Assembly: GCF_004349265.1 (NCBI RefSeq)
Contig: NZ_SMFL01000004.1
Location: forward strand, 405,150 to 469,149
DNA from: Dyadobacter psychrotolerans
GTDB taxonomy: Bacteria; Bacteroidota; Bacteroidia; Cytophagales; Spirosomataceae
Length of the DNA: 64,000 nt
Direction of reading: 5' to 3'
The notes under the pieces are model-generated. The model searched no databases, had not been told where the DNA came from, and saw nothing but the letters and a program-made list of their open reading frames with translations. The position numbers and the translations under genes are program-made. The number at the start of each line of letters is the position of its first letter. Position 1 is the first letter of the stretch. This document shows, piece by piece, positions 43,090-51,953 of this stretch.

Positions 43090-44925
43090 TCAACGCCTTA
43101 AATAATCCGTGTAAGATGCCTGCAGATAGGCTTTACCAATTTCAGTTTCAGTCGGTTTAAGGTTTCCTTCCTGCCCGGTAATGTTGCCTCCTATGTTGTC
43201 TCTGATAATAAATCCACCTGGTTTGATCCACCCAAATCCATTATTAAAGGCAAAATAAGCGAATGGCTTTCTATTGTAACTGAAAATATCGTTACTCCAT
43301 TTGAAAGATTTAGACGGTAGTTTTAACTGCTTGAGAAGCGTTGATGCAAGATCGGTTTGAGAGCACAAGGTATCAATCCGGATGCCATTTTCTTTTAACG
43401 CACCGCCCAGCCAAAGCATTGGAATATGAAATTCGCTGGGTTTAGCCTGTTTTCTTTCCGGTAAAGGATGGCCGTGGTCTGCAATGATAATCAGCAGCGT
43501 ATTCTTCCACCAGGATTTTGTTTTCGCATCTTTTATAAATTCTCCCAGTGAAGCGTCCGAATAATGGAGGGAGTTAAGAAACAGGTGCTCCACGTCATTT
43601 CCCTTTATCACCGTTTTAGCGGGCACCTCGAAAGGTTCATGACTGCTTAGCGTGAACATGGTCGAAAAAAATGGCTGCTTTTGAGTATCCAGGTCAGTCA
43701 GCAATTTTTTAAATACGACGTGATCATGCGCGCCCCATTTAGAATTCATGTCCTTGGAAGCAAAGGCATTCTTATCAATCAGTTTATCAAATCCCTGTTG
43801 TAAAAAGTAGGATTTCATATTGGCAAATTCTGTTTCTCCACCATAGTAAAACGAAGTGGACCAGCCATTGCTATGAAAAGTTTTAGGAACAGAAGGCAGC
43901 GAAATTGTCTTGTTTGGGATCTTGATGATTGAAGTCGTTGGCTGCGCCGGATAACCGCTCAGGATGGCGACCATGCCTTTGTCGCTTCTGTTGCCGCTTG
44001 CATACATGTTGGTAAACAGGATGCCTTCTTTCGATAAGGAGTCAAATTGCGGAGTTATACCTTTCAGTCCGCCAAGTCCGGCAACTGCCTTTGCAGTAAA
44101 ACTTTCCCAGATTATCACAACCACATTAACTGGTTTATCAGTATTTATAATTTGTCTGACGTCGACCGGTTTACTGTATAAGGAAGCAACGACTGAATCA
44201 GCGGATTTCGGTTCCTGATAGATAAAAGGATTCTTTTTTGAATATCGGGTATGAACTACCGAACTCATATAATTCCAAGGAACATTCACGGCAGCATAAT
44301 TAGCAAAGCTTTTGTCACTAAAAAATACGGCACTTTCGTTCATAGGAGCGAGCTGCAGGCCGCCTCTTATAGGAATAATTAATGCTCCGGTCAGTAATAC
44401 AAAAACGGAAAGGCTTAGGTACCAGGAAGTTTTTTGGAAAAATGGAATGGTGCGTTCGCCAAATGTTTTAAATATTTGGTAGGCGGTAAAATATATAACC
44501 GTAAATAAAACCGACAATGCAAATACAGGAGAAGAAGCCATTGATGCCCAGGCTTCCTGAGGCGTTTTTAAATAATGTAGTGATGTCGCATCAATTCTGA
44601 ATCCCCAGGCACGGAACAATTCCAGATCGGCGATGGTCAGGAAAACGATTACGAATGCAACAAAGCCTGTGTAAATCGTAATAAATTTTTTGTACCAATC
44701 CCACCTTTTCCAGGTAAAACCAATAAACAAAGTTGGAAGTACTAAAATATAGCCGGCAAAGGAAACGTCCATTCGCAATCCGTGCCACGCGCTTTCGGCA
44801 AGATAGGATGCAGGAAGTTCAATACTTTTTTTGTAGTGGTAAGTCAGGAAAATGATCCGAAAAAACTGAAAAAGTACAGTCCAGATAAACCCGTAAAGGG
44901 CAATAAATATTAATCGTTTACGCAT
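43090..44925 (-). CDS. LTA synthase-like sulfatase-fold membrane protein
   Basis: A 611-residue inner membrane protein with about five N-terminal helices (to about residue 190) and a periplasmic sulfatase/alkaline-phosphatase domain. VVIIWESFTAKAV is the first metal site, YASGNRSDKGMVAILSGYP the nucleophile region, where Ser appears at the place usually held by Thr in LtaS, and IIADHGHPLPE a later metal site. Gram-negative relatives transfer phosphoglycerol or phosphoethanolamine to envelope glycans or lipid A; lipoteichoic acid is not expected here. It lies 39 bases upstream of mtaB on the same strand. Confidence 0.85.
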   Translation of the reverse strand: MRKRLIFIALYGFIWTVLFQFFRIIFLTYHYKKSIELPASYLAESAWHGLRMDVSFAGYILVLPTLFIGFTWKRWDWYKKFITIYTGFVAFVIVFLTIADLELFRAWGFRIDATSLHYLKTPQEAWASMASSPVFALSVLFTVIYFTAYQIFKTFGERTIPFFQKTSWYLSLSVFVLLTGALIIPIRGGLQLAPMNESAVFFSDKSFANYAAVNVPWNYMSSVVHTRYSKKNPFIYQEPKSADSVVASLYSKPVDVRQIINTDKPVNVVVIIWESFTAKAVAGLGGLKGITPQFDSLSKEGILFTNMYASGNRSDKGMVAILSGYPAQPTTSIIKIPNKTISLPSVPKTFHSNGWSTSFYYGGETEFANMKSYFLQQGFDKLIDKNAFASKDMNSKWGAHDHVVFKKLLTDLDTQKQPFFSTMFTLSSHEPFEVPAKTVIKGNDVEHLFLNSLHYSDASLGEFIKDAKTKSWWKNTLLIIIADHGHPLPERKQAKPSEFHIPMLWLGGALKENGIRIDTLCSQTDLASTLLKQLKLPSKSFKWSNDIFSYNRKPFAYFAFNNGFGWIKPGGFIIRDNIGGNITGQEGNLKPTETEIGKAYLQASYTDYLRR

Positions 44926-45047
44926 TGATGTCAGTCAGAATTTACAAAATTCCTAAATTTTGAGCTGATAACAAGATTAATACAGCATCCGTGTCAGGAA
45001 TTTGCAGAAAAAATGACTTTAAATAGTAGTTGGTGGAAGTAAATAAA

Positions 45048-45055
45048 TAATTTTG
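45048..45055 (+). promoter_or_regulatory. Candidate -7 element for glutamine synthetase III gene
   Basis: TAATTTTG matches TAnnTTTG, about 30 bases before the ATG; the nearest TTG is only 15 bases upstream, so support is partial. Confidence 0.35.
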
Positions 45056-45084
45056 GGAAGAAATTATAATTAATCAATACAAAA

Positions 45085-47271
45085 ATGACATTTCGTTCCA
45101 AAGCTTTTGAAATAGCTCAGGGTCGCGTTGCACCTGTTTTAACTCCTCCCACAGAAAAAGTTGCCGATTTATATGCAAGCAATACATTTAGTGACGACGT
45201 AATGCGAACGCTTCTTTCACCGGAAGCCTATACCAAAATCTCTAATGCCATTCGCTCTGGATCAACAATTGATCGTGAGGTTGCAGACGAAGTTTCTGCT
45301 GCGATGAAATCCTGGGCTATTTCCAAAGGCGCCACCCACTACACGCATTGGTTCCAACCATTGACGGGAACCACAGCCGAGAAACACGATTCTTTTTTCG
45401 ATCTGACGCTCGATGGAAAAGCCGTTGAAAAATTTAAAGGAAGTGCGCTTGTTCAGCAGGAACCGGATGCTTCGTCTTTTCCAAGCGGAGGACTTCGGGC
45501 AACTTTTGAAGCGCGGGGTTATACCGGCTGGGATCCAAGTTCACCTGCTTTTTTGATGGACAATGGGGCAGGAGGCAAGACTTTGTGTATCCCTTCTGTT
45601 TTTATTTCCTACACAGGTGAAGCGCTGGATTATAAAGCGCCGCTGCTTCGGTCGCTGGTGATGCTCGATAAAGCAGCGACTTCGGTCTGCCAGTTTTTTA
45701 ACCGGGATGTTGACAAGGTCACACCCACGCTAGGTATCGAACAGGAATATTTTCTGGTAGACAAAGCGCTGTACTATGCAAGGCCTGATTTATTGATGGC
45801 GGGGCGTACAGTTTTTGGTCATAGTCCAGCTCGGGGCCAACAGCTTGATGATCATTACTTTGGGTCAATATCGCCGCGGGTCAATGCGTTTATGGTGGAC
45901 TTTGAGTTTGAAGCTTTGAAACTTGGCATACCTGTCCGTACGCGTCATAATGAGGTAGCTCCGGGACAGTTTGAATGCGCTCCCACTTTTGAAGAGGTGA
46001 ACCTGGCCATCGATCACAATGCGTTGCTGATGGATCTGATGCAAAAAATCGGAGATAAACATAATTTTCAGGTACTGTTTCATGAAAAACCGTTTGCTGG
46101 AATCAACGGAAGCGGTAAGCATAATAACTGGTCACTTTCTACCGATACAGGTATCAACCTGCTGGCACCGACAACAAAACCAAAGGAAAATTTACGTTTC
46201 CTTACGTTTTTATTAAATGTGGTAAAAGCAGTTCATGATCATGCGGATTTATTGAGAGCTTCCATATCTTCTGCCGGTAATGAGCACCGTTTGGGTGCCA
46301 ATGAAGCGCCGCCATCGATTGTGTCCGTTTTTCTGGGCGGTGAACTTACCAGCATGCTGGAAGAGCTGGTAAATAAGGGTGAAATTACGCTGGAAAAAGG
46401 AGAGAATTTTTATTACAAACTTGGAATTACACGCATTCCAAACTTGCAGAGAGACAATACAGACCGCAACCGGACTTCACCGTTTTGTTTTACAGGAAAT
46501 AAATTTGAATACCGTGCTGTGGGAAGCGCGCAGAACAGTGCTTCACCGATGATCGTTCTCAATACCATTGTAGCCAATCAGCTTATGGAGTTCAAAAGAG
46601 AAATGGACGAAAGGCTTAGCGCGGGGGAGGAGAAAAAAGTTGCTACGGTTGAAATTCTAAAACGATATTTCAAGGAGTCAAAAAGAATACTTTTTGAGGG
46701 AAATGGCTATTCGGAAGAGTGGATTGCGACAGCGAAGGAACGGGGACTCAGCAATATCAGCGCTACCTATGATGCGCTATATGCTTACGTAACCGAGTCC
46801 ACCATTCAGGCATTTGAAAAAATGGGCGTGCTCTCAAGCAGAGAACTTCACGCCAGATATGAAATCGAGTTGGAGAATTATGTGAAAAAATTACAGATCG
46901 AATCCCGTGTAATTGGTGATCTGGCTTTAAATCATATTGTTTCGACAGTAATTAAATATCAGTTCAAACTGGCGCAAACTGCCCGAGCGCTGACCGATCT
47001 TGAAATGCTGGAAGAGGCCGAACCAATTAAGGAAATCATCAAAGATATTTCGTCACATGTAGTTGTGATCAAGCGCCTGGTACATGAAATGACCGAAGCG
47101 CGCAAAACTGCGAACAATGTGGATGTGCTCTTTGAGAGGGCCAAATTATACGGCTCAGAAGTAAAAGGATACTTCGAAGAGATCCGATATCATGTAGATA
47201 AACTCGAATTATTGATAGATGATGAAGATTGGCCTTTGGCAAAATACCGCGAAATGCTATTTTTGGAATAA
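45085..47271 (+). CDS. glnN: Glutamine synthetase type III
   Basis: A 728-residue GSIII, the large glutamine synthetase class typical of Bacteroidota and cyanobacteria, joining ammonia and glutamate with ATP. Conserved segments include SSFPSGGLRATFEARGYTGWD near the start, LGIEQEYFLVD (metal ligands), EVAPGQFE, FAGINGSGKHNNWSL near 335, and GNEHRLGANEAPPSIVSVFLG near 397. The C-terminal 150 residues form a helical extension unique to the class. A small acidic protein gene follows 38 bases downstream. Together with amt and the type II enzyme it forms an ammonia-assimilation region. Confidence 0.97.
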   Translation: MTFRSKAFEIAQGRVAPVLTPPTEKVADLYASNTFSDDVMRTLLSPEAYTKISNAIRSGSTIDREVADEVSAAMKSWAISKGATHYTHWFQPLTGTTAEKHDSFFDLTLDGKAVEKFKGSALVQQEPDASSFPSGGLRATFEARGYTGWDPSSPAFLMDNGAGGKTLCIPSVFISYTGEALDYKAPLLRSLVMLDKAATSVCQFFNRDVDKVTPTLGIEQEYFLVDKALYYARPDLLMAGRTVFGHSPARGQQLDDHYFGSISPRVNAFMVDFEFEALKLGIPVRTRHNEVAPGQFECAPTFEEVNLAIDHNALLMDLMQKIGDKHNFQVLFHEKPFAGINGSGKHNNWSLSTDTGINLLAPTTKPKENLRFLTFLLNVVKAVHDHADLLRASISSAGNEHRLGANEAPPSIVSVFLGGELTSMLEELVNKGEITLEKGENFYYKLGITRIPNLQRDNTDRNRTSPFCFTGNKFEYRAVGSAQNSASPMIVLNTIVANQLMEFKREMDERLSAGEEKKVATVEILKRYFKESKRILFEGNGYSEEWIATAKERGLSNISATYDALYAYVTESTIQAFEKMGVLSSRELHARYEIELENYVKKLQIESRVIGDLALNHIVSTVIKYQFKLAQTARALTDLEMLEEAEPIKEIIKDISSHVVVIKRLVHEMTEARKTANNVDVLFERAKLYGSEVKGYFEEIRYHVDKLELLIDDEDWPLAKYREMLFLE

Positions 47272-47309
47272 ATTTGTAATTATTGCTCCAAACAAATAAT
47301 TTGTAAATT

Positions 47310-47864
47310 ATGAATCCGGGATTTGATCCAGAAGAAATCGCTCAGTTAAGGCGGGAATGTAAGGCTGAACGGTTAAACTTTGTTTACGTATCAGACGAAT
47401 TTGAAGATGAAGAAGAAGAAAATAATGAGCATGCACATGTTCAGTTCGTAGGAATGTATAAGGACAAGGAAGTTGTTTACGACGCGTTAATTTACACGTT
47501 GAGACTGCACCACTCTACATTGGTGTACGATGCGGCACTTGAAAGATTAAAAAAGGAAATGCCTAACTACGTTTCACCTGATGAAAGAACGGATGACTAT
47601 CCGGATGATCCTGATCAGGATGAAGAGGCTGAATTGCTGCTCACAGAATTTATCGAGGAAATAGAGGAAAATGAAGAAATATCAGTTAGAGAACATATTG
47701 AAACCGACGATCAGTTTGAATATGGAGTAGGACTGGAAGTGGGTTTGAACAAAACTGAAATCAATGAAAAGGTGATTAACGACTTTATCATCCGTTTCAA
47801 TGCCGGCAGAATTCAGCTTGATCCGACTTTATATCACTACACAGGAAGCGAAGACGAAGACTGA
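47310..47864 (+). CDS. Acidic hypothetical protein downstream of GSIII
   Basis: A 184-residue soluble protein that I do not recognise as a named family. It has a conserved-looking N-terminal part (MNPGFDPEEIAQLRRECK, VQFVGMYKDKEVVYDALIYT), then a strongly acidic middle with runs of Asp and Glu (about residues 38-45 and 100-145). There is no signal peptide, membrane helix or catalytic motif. Its gene is 38 bases after glnN on the same strand and ends at a terminator, so it is most likely co-transcribed with it. A partner or regulator of GSIII is possible but is inference from position only. Confidence 0.8.
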   Translation: MNPGFDPEEIAQLRRECKAERLNFVYVSDEFEDEEEENNEHAHVQFVGMYKDKEVVYDALIYTLRLHHSTLVYDAALERLKKEMPNYVSPDERTDDYPDDPDQDEEAELLLTEFIEEIEENEEISVREHIETDDQFEYGVGLEVGLNKTEINEKVINDFIIRFNAGRIQLDPTLYHYTGSEDED

Positions 47865-47887
47865 TCAGTTTTGTAAAAGTACTTAAC

Positions 47888-47923
47888 AACAAAAAAACCA
47901 CCAGAAATGGTGGTTTTTTTGTT
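47888..47923. terminator. Bidirectional terminator between GSIII-linked gene and GSII
   Basis: A 16-base perfect stem (AACAAAAAAACCACCA with TGGTGGTTTTTTTGTT) with a GAAA tetraloop and T runs on both sides. Confidence 0.93.
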
Positions 47924-47937
47924 CAATTCTATATTTG

Positions 47938-48948
47938 TTACAGAGCAGACTTAACAGTCTTGATAATACGCGCTGCAACTTTATATGGATCTGCCGCTGA
48001 ATTTGGACGACGATCTTCCAGGTATCCGCTCCATCCTTTTTGAGGAACAAGAACAGGGATACGAATAGAAGCGCCACGGTCAGATACGCCATAGCTGAAA
48101 TCATGGATGCTGGCAGTTTCATGTTTACCAGTCAGACGAAGATGGTTGTCTGCACCATATACTTCGATGTGTTCTTTAACAACAGGGCGGAAAGATTCGC
48201 AAACTTTATCGAATACTTCTTTGCTGCCAGCAGTTCTCAAAGCAGAGTTTGAGAAGTTAGCATGCATACCACTACCATTCCAGTCAAGATCACCCAAAGG
48301 TTTGCAATGCCAGTTGATAGAAACACCGTATTTTTCACCGATTCGTTCCAGCAAGTAGCGTCCAAGCCAGATTTCATCACCCGCTTGTTTTGCACCTTTT
48401 GCGAACATTTGGAATTCCCACTGTCCGGCAGCTACTTCAGCATTGATACCTTCGATATTAAGACCTGCATCAATACAAGCATCAAGGTGCTCTTCGATGA
48501 TTTCGCGTCCGTAAGCATTTTTCGCACCTACCGAGCAATAATATGGTCCTTGTGGCGCAGGATAACCATTTGCCGGGAAACCAAGAGGTTTATTTGTTTC
48601 ATTGTCCCAAAGGAAATACTCCTGCTCAAAACCGAACCAGAAATCATTGTCATCATCTTCGATCGTAGCGCGGCCGTTTGTTACGTGAGGAGTTCCATCA
48701 GCATTCAAAACTTCACACATAACCAGGTACCCGTTTTTGCGCTGTGGATCAGGAATGATAGCAACAGGCTTCAATAAACAGTCAGATGAACCGCCAGCAG
48801 CTTGTTCTGTTGATGAACCATCAAACGACCAGTTGCTGCAATCTTCCAGTTTTCCACTAAAATCTTCTTCAATTTTTGTTTTGCTGCGTAAACTTTGGGT
48901 CGGCTTGTAGCCATCCAACCAAATATATTCCAGCTTGGATTTTGACAT
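47938..48948 (-). CDS. glnA: Glutamine synthetase type II (eukaryote-like)
   Basis: A 336-residue GSII-type enzyme. Features are IWLDGYKPTQSLRSKTK at the N-terminus, WSFDGSSTEQAAGGSSDC, FGFEQEYFL (metal ligands), GPYYCSVGAKNAYGR, AEVAAGQWEFQ, NWHCKPLGDLDWNGSGMHAN and RGASIRIPVLVP. This class is the eukaryotic form and also occurs in some bacteria including Bacteroidota. It lacks the adenylylation Tyr loop of type I enzymes. It converges with the glnN unit, separated by a bidirectional terminator, so the cell has at least two unrelated-class glutamine synthetases side by side. Confidence 0.95.
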   Translation of the reverse strand: MSKSKLEYIWLDGYKPTQSLRSKTKIEEDFSGKLEDCSNWSFDGSSTEQAAGGSSDCLLKPVAIIPDPQRKNGYLVMCEVLNADGTPHVTNGRATIEDDDNDFWFGFEQEYFLWDNETNKPLGFPANGYPAPQGPYYCSVGAKNAYGREIIEEHLDACIDAGLNIEGINAEVAAGQWEFQMFAKGAKQAGDEIWLGRYLLERIGEKYGVSINWHCKPLGDLDWNGSGMHANFSNSALRTAGSKEVFDKVCESFRPVVKEHIEVYGADNHLRLTGKHETASIHDFSYGVSDRGASIRIPVLVPQKGWSGYLEDRRPNSAADPYKVAARIIKTVKSAL

Positions 48949-49209
48949 AATAGTACTAGATAAGGTGGTGACGAATTATTATAACGACACAATATTAATG
49001 CAAAAATGTAATTGCAGGAAATAAAATATAAGAAAATTTAAGTAAACGCAGAATTATATTGCGTTCGTGGTAGTATTGTCAGTAAAAACTGTACTATTTT
49101 AATAATTCAGTCCTTGCTCGATTAAATTATTAACAAATAATGTTTTTTGTAATTGCAGAGAATTTAAGTTGAAAAAATAAGCAGTTATCATTGAAATAAT
49201 GACAAAATG

Positions 49210-49217
49210 CAAAATTA
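49210..49217 (-). promoter_or_regulatory. Candidate -7 element for GSII gene
   Basis: Minus strand TAATTTTG followed by CAT fits TAnnTTTG. It would give a long leader of about 255 bases, which could hold control sites. Confidence 0.3.
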
Positions 49218-49289
49218 TGCTTTTAAGGTTTCACTGACGTTTCTTGGAATTGTCACTTTTGCTACAAAAATTTATTACTTAATAATCCC

Positions 49290-49297
49290 TACTTTTG
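49290..49297 (+). promoter_or_regulatory. Candidate -7 element for rsmE operon
   Basis: TACTTTTG fits TAnnTTTG, about 43 bases before the rsmE ATG. Confidence 0.38.
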
Positions 49298-49339
49298 AAA
49301 ATCGGACAGATAGTCCGGATAAGGAAGTAATATAGTAGT

Positions 49340-50053
49340 ATGCATTTATTTTATCAGCCGGATACCCGGATCAAAGAACTGGACGAAGAAGAGGCCAGAC
49401 ACAGCACAAAAGTGCTTCGGTTAAACACCGGCGATGTTATTCATGTAACGGATGGAAAAGGTCTTCTACAAAAGTGCCGGTTAAAGCTATCCGGGAAAAA
49501 GGTGTCTTATGAGGTTATAGAATCATCGTTGATCCCCAGGCGGCCATTCATCGTAAATATGGCTATAGCTCCTACCCGGAAAGCGGAACGGAACGAATGG
49601 ATGGTTGAAAAGATGACAGAGATTGGCGTAGAGCGGATTGATTTTATCATTACAAAAAATACGAATATGGAATCGATTAACCGGGTGGTAAATCTTACCC
49701 GGCTAATACGGATCGCTGCTGCGGCCATGAAACAGTCCCAGCAGTTTTACATGCCTGAAATTACATTGAATAATAAGTTTGAGTCGTTTATTGAAAGCAG
49801 GACAGAAAATGCTAAATTGTTAGCTTATGTGCCGAATAATCAGTCTGTAAAACATGTATTTCAAGAAGTGACCAGAAACAAGAGTGCTCTTTTACTGATT
49901 GGCCCGGAAGGTGATTTTACTCCTGACGAAGTATCTTTTGCAATAAATCATGGTTTTCAGACCGTTTCATTGGGGGCTACAAGGTTACGTACCGAAACGG
50001 CTGCTGTGGCTGGCTGCCATGCGATAAATCTGGCTAATATTGCTGACTTGTAA
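49340..50053 (+). CDS. rsmE: 16S rRNA (uracil-1498-N3)-methyltransferase RsmE
   Basis: A 237-residue SPOUT-class methyltransferase that modifies U1498 of 16S rRNA. The N-terminal PUA-like part has HSTKVLRLNTGDVIHVTDGKG; the knot domain has APTRKAERNEWMVEKMTEIGV, LLIGPEGDFTPDEV and VSLGATRLRTETAAV, the SAM-binding trefoil knot. Length is standard. The DUF4159 gene follows after 8 bases. Confidence 0.95.
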   Translation: MHLFYQPDTRIKELDEEEARHSTKVLRLNTGDVIHVTDGKGLLQKCRLKLSGKKVSYEVIESSLIPRRPFIVNMAIAPTRKAERNEWMVEKMTEIGVERIDFIITKNTNMESINRVVNLTRLIRIAAAAMKQSQQFYMPEITLNNKFESFIESRTENAKLLAYVPNNQSVKHVFQEVTRNKSALLLIGPEGDFTPDEVSFAINHGFQTVSLGATRLRTETAAVAGCHAINLANIADL

Positions 50054-50061
50054 ATTATTTT

Positions 50062-50751
50062 ATGCTTATGAAAATGATAATGCGGGTAAAAAGATTATGT
50101 TTCCTCATGTTGGTGTTTTTGGCGTCGTCGGTCGTATCGATAACTCATGCACAGTCATCACTTAAAATTGCCAAATTAAAATATGGCGGCGGAGGAGACT
50201 GGTATGCCAATAAAACCTCTTTGCCAAACCTGATCAAGTTTTGCAACGCTGAGCTTAAAATGAACATAAATCCTTCTGAGGATATTGTGGAAGTAGGAAG
50301 CCCCGATTTGTTTACTTATCCTTTTGTTCACATGACCGGCCATGGAAATGTGGTTTTCACAGAGGCTGAAGCGCAGAATCTGAGAAACTATTTACTTTCT
50401 GGTGGTTTTTTGCATATTGATGATAATTACGGTCTGGATCAGTTTATCAGAAGGGAAATGAAAAAAGTCTTTCCTGAACTATCTTTTCTGGAGCTTCCCT
50501 ATGATCACGAAATTTATAGAGTAAAATATAATTTTCCTGATGGCCTGCCCAAGATTCATGAGCATGACGCCAAACATCCGCAAGGATTCGGGTTGATATA
50601 TGAAGGCAGGCTGATCTGCTATTATTCTTACGAAACAGACCTTGGCAATGGCTGGGAAGACCAGAGCGTTTATAATGACCCGGAAGAGATGCGCAGAAAA
50701 GCGCTTCAGATGGGAGCCAATCTGGTCAGTTATGCTTTTATGATTTTATAA
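50062..50751 (+). CDS. DUF4159 domain-containing exported protein
   Basis: A 229-residue protein with an N-terminal signal peptide ending near THAQS, so it is exported. The domain shows KLKYGGGGDWYANKTSLPNLI, FVHMTGHGNVVFTEAEAQNLRNYL and GGFLHIDDNYGLDQFIR, as in DUF4159 proteins, whose fold is glutamine-amidotransferase-like but whose role is unknown. Four in-frame ATG codons occur in the first seven codons; the first is reported. It begins 8 bases after rsmE, an arrangement suggesting co-transcription. Confidence 0.87.
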   Translation: MLMKMIMRVKRLCFLMLVFLASSVVSITHAQSSLKIAKLKYGGGGDWYANKTSLPNLIKFCNAELKMNINPSEDIVEVGSPDLFTYPFVHMTGHGNVVFTEAEAQNLRNYLLSGGFLHIDDNYGLDQFIRREMKKVFPELSFLELPYDHEIYRVKYNFPDGLPKIHEHDAKHPQGFGLIYEGRLICYYSYETDLGNGWEDQSVYNDPEEMRRKALQMGANLVSYAFMIL

Positions 50752-50842
50752 AGAATAACAGCCGTAGCGTCTCTGAATAGAATCAATATAAATAAATTCC
50801 AAATTATGTCTTAAACGGCGTGGTTTTCTAAGGACTTAGGTT

Positions 50843-50850
50843 TATTTTTG
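50843..50850 (+). promoter_or_regulatory. Candidate -7 element for desaturase gene
   Basis: TATTTTTG fits TAnnTTTG, about 34 bases before the ATG. Confidence 0.35.
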
Positions 50851-50883
50851 TAAATAGTTTCGTTTCTAACATTTAATAGTTTC

Positions 50884-51630
50884 ATGTATATAGTTCTTGC
50901 CGTATTTGTAATACACTGGTATCTATCACTTTTTTGCCAAACTTTTTTTCTTCACCGATACTCTGCTCATAAGATGTTTATCATGAGCAAGCCATGGGAG
51001 CGTTTTTTTTATTTATTAACATATCTTTCACAGGGTTCATCTTACCTAAGTCCCCGCGCTTACGCGATACTACATCGCATGCACCATGCATTCAGTGATA
51101 CAGAGAGAGATCCTCATTCACCACACCATACAAAAAACGTCTTTACGATGATGTGGGAAACAAAAGATATCTACAATGCTGTTTTAAATCGTAAAAGAGC
51201 TATTGAATCACAGTTTGAGCGTAATTATCCTGAATGGAGATTTATTGAGAAATTAGGTGATTCCTGGTTATCAAGAGCGGGCTGGGCATTGTTGTATTCT
51301 GCTTTTTATATCCTGGCATTTATTTATCTTGATATGCACTGGGCATTTTTCTTCCTTTTGCCAATTCACTTTTTGATGGGACCAATTCACGGTGCAATTG
51401 TAAACTGGAGTGGGCACAAATACGGTTACCAGAATTTTGACAACGAAGATAAGTCTAAGAACTCGCTTATTTTTGACTTCCTAATGATGGGAGAGCTGTT
51501 TCAGAACAATCATCACAAACGTCCAAATTCAATCAATTTTGGATCGAAATGGTGGGAAGTGGATCCTACATATCCGGTAATAAAAATGCTTAACCGCATG
51601 AAGATTATTGAGATCAGGAAAAAGAATTGA
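50884..51630 (+). CDS. Fatty acid (acyl-CoA/acyl-lipid) desaturase
   Basis: A 248-residue membrane di-iron desaturase with about four hydrophobic helices. The three histidine boxes are present: HRYSAH, HRMHH (followed by AFSDTERDPHSP) and NNHHKRP. This set is that of delta-9-type desaturases, which introduce a double bond into saturated acyl chains and so set membrane fluidity. Electron donors are commonly ferredoxin or cytochrome b5-like proteins; the FNR-ferredoxin pair at 4.7-6.0 kb is one conceivable donor. A terminator follows. Confidence 0.92.
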   Translation: MYIVLAVFVIHWYLSLFCQTFFLHRYSAHKMFIMSKPWERFFYLLTYLSQGSSYLSPRAYAILHRMHHAFSDTERDPHSPHHTKNVFTMMWETKDIYNAVLNRKRAIESQFERNYPEWRFIEKLGDSWLSRAGWALLYSAFYILAFIYLDMHWAFFFLLPIHFLMGPIHGAIVNWSGHKYGYQNFDNEDKSKNSLIFDFLMMGELFQNNHHKRPNSINFGSKWWEVDPTYPVIKMLNRMKIIEIRKKN

Positions 51631-51652
51631 TAGGAATTTTGACCTGTAAAAG

Positions 51653-51685
51653 AAAGCGGTGGACAATTTGTCTCCCGCTTTTTTT
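51653..51685 (+). terminator. Rho-independent terminator after desaturase gene
   Basis: AAAGCGG and CCGCTTT form a 7-base stem with a 15-base loop followed by a T run. Confidence 0.7.
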
Positions 51686-51727
51686 ATGGTCTGAACGGCA
51701 AAGCCGGGCTGAATGTAAAAGCAGGTA

Positions 51728-51785
51728 AAAGTTTTTTGCCTCAGCCCGCAAAAAAACTTTGGCAGGTGTGAGAAACACCTGCCAA
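51728..51785. repeat. Two overlapping inverted repeats
   Basis: AAAGTTTTTTGC can pair with GCAAAAAAACTTT (one bulged base), and directly beside it TTGGCAGGTGT (51759-51769) pairs perfectly with ACACCTGCCAA (51775-51785) around a 5-base loop. The two share bases 51759-51760, so they may compete or stack. They may be a back-up terminator for the histidine kinase operon on the minus strand or a small dispersed repeat. Confidence 0.55.
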
Positions 51786-51953
51786 GTTTGCTTATTAACA
51801 CCACAAAAAATGAAATCCAGTTAATGCCTGCTTCGATGGGGAAGCGCTGCTCTTATTAGAACAATACAAATTAATATAACAATACTTAAAAGCACGTTAA
51901 TATTAAATTAGAATTTGCTTAGAGAGAAAAATTATTTGTTGGGCTAACTGAAA

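Larger units (their letters stand above)
48949..49339. other. Intergenic region, 391 bases, divergent promoters
   Basis: AT-rich spacer between the divergent GSII and rsmE genes. It holds a minus-strand TAATTTTG at 49210-49217 and a plus-strand TACTTTTG at 49290-49297. No gene or RNA was recognised. Confidence 0.5.
51631..51953. other. Intergenic region, 323 bases, with hairpins
   Basis: Contains the desaturase terminator and two overlapping hairpins at 51728-51785; the rest (51790-51953) is AT-rich with no recognised gene. It separates convergent desaturase and histidine kinase genes. Confidence 0.55.

Noticed and set aside
48040..48777. Plus-strand open frames antisense to GSII
   Set aside because: They lie wholly within the conserved glutamine synthetase gene and have no independent support.
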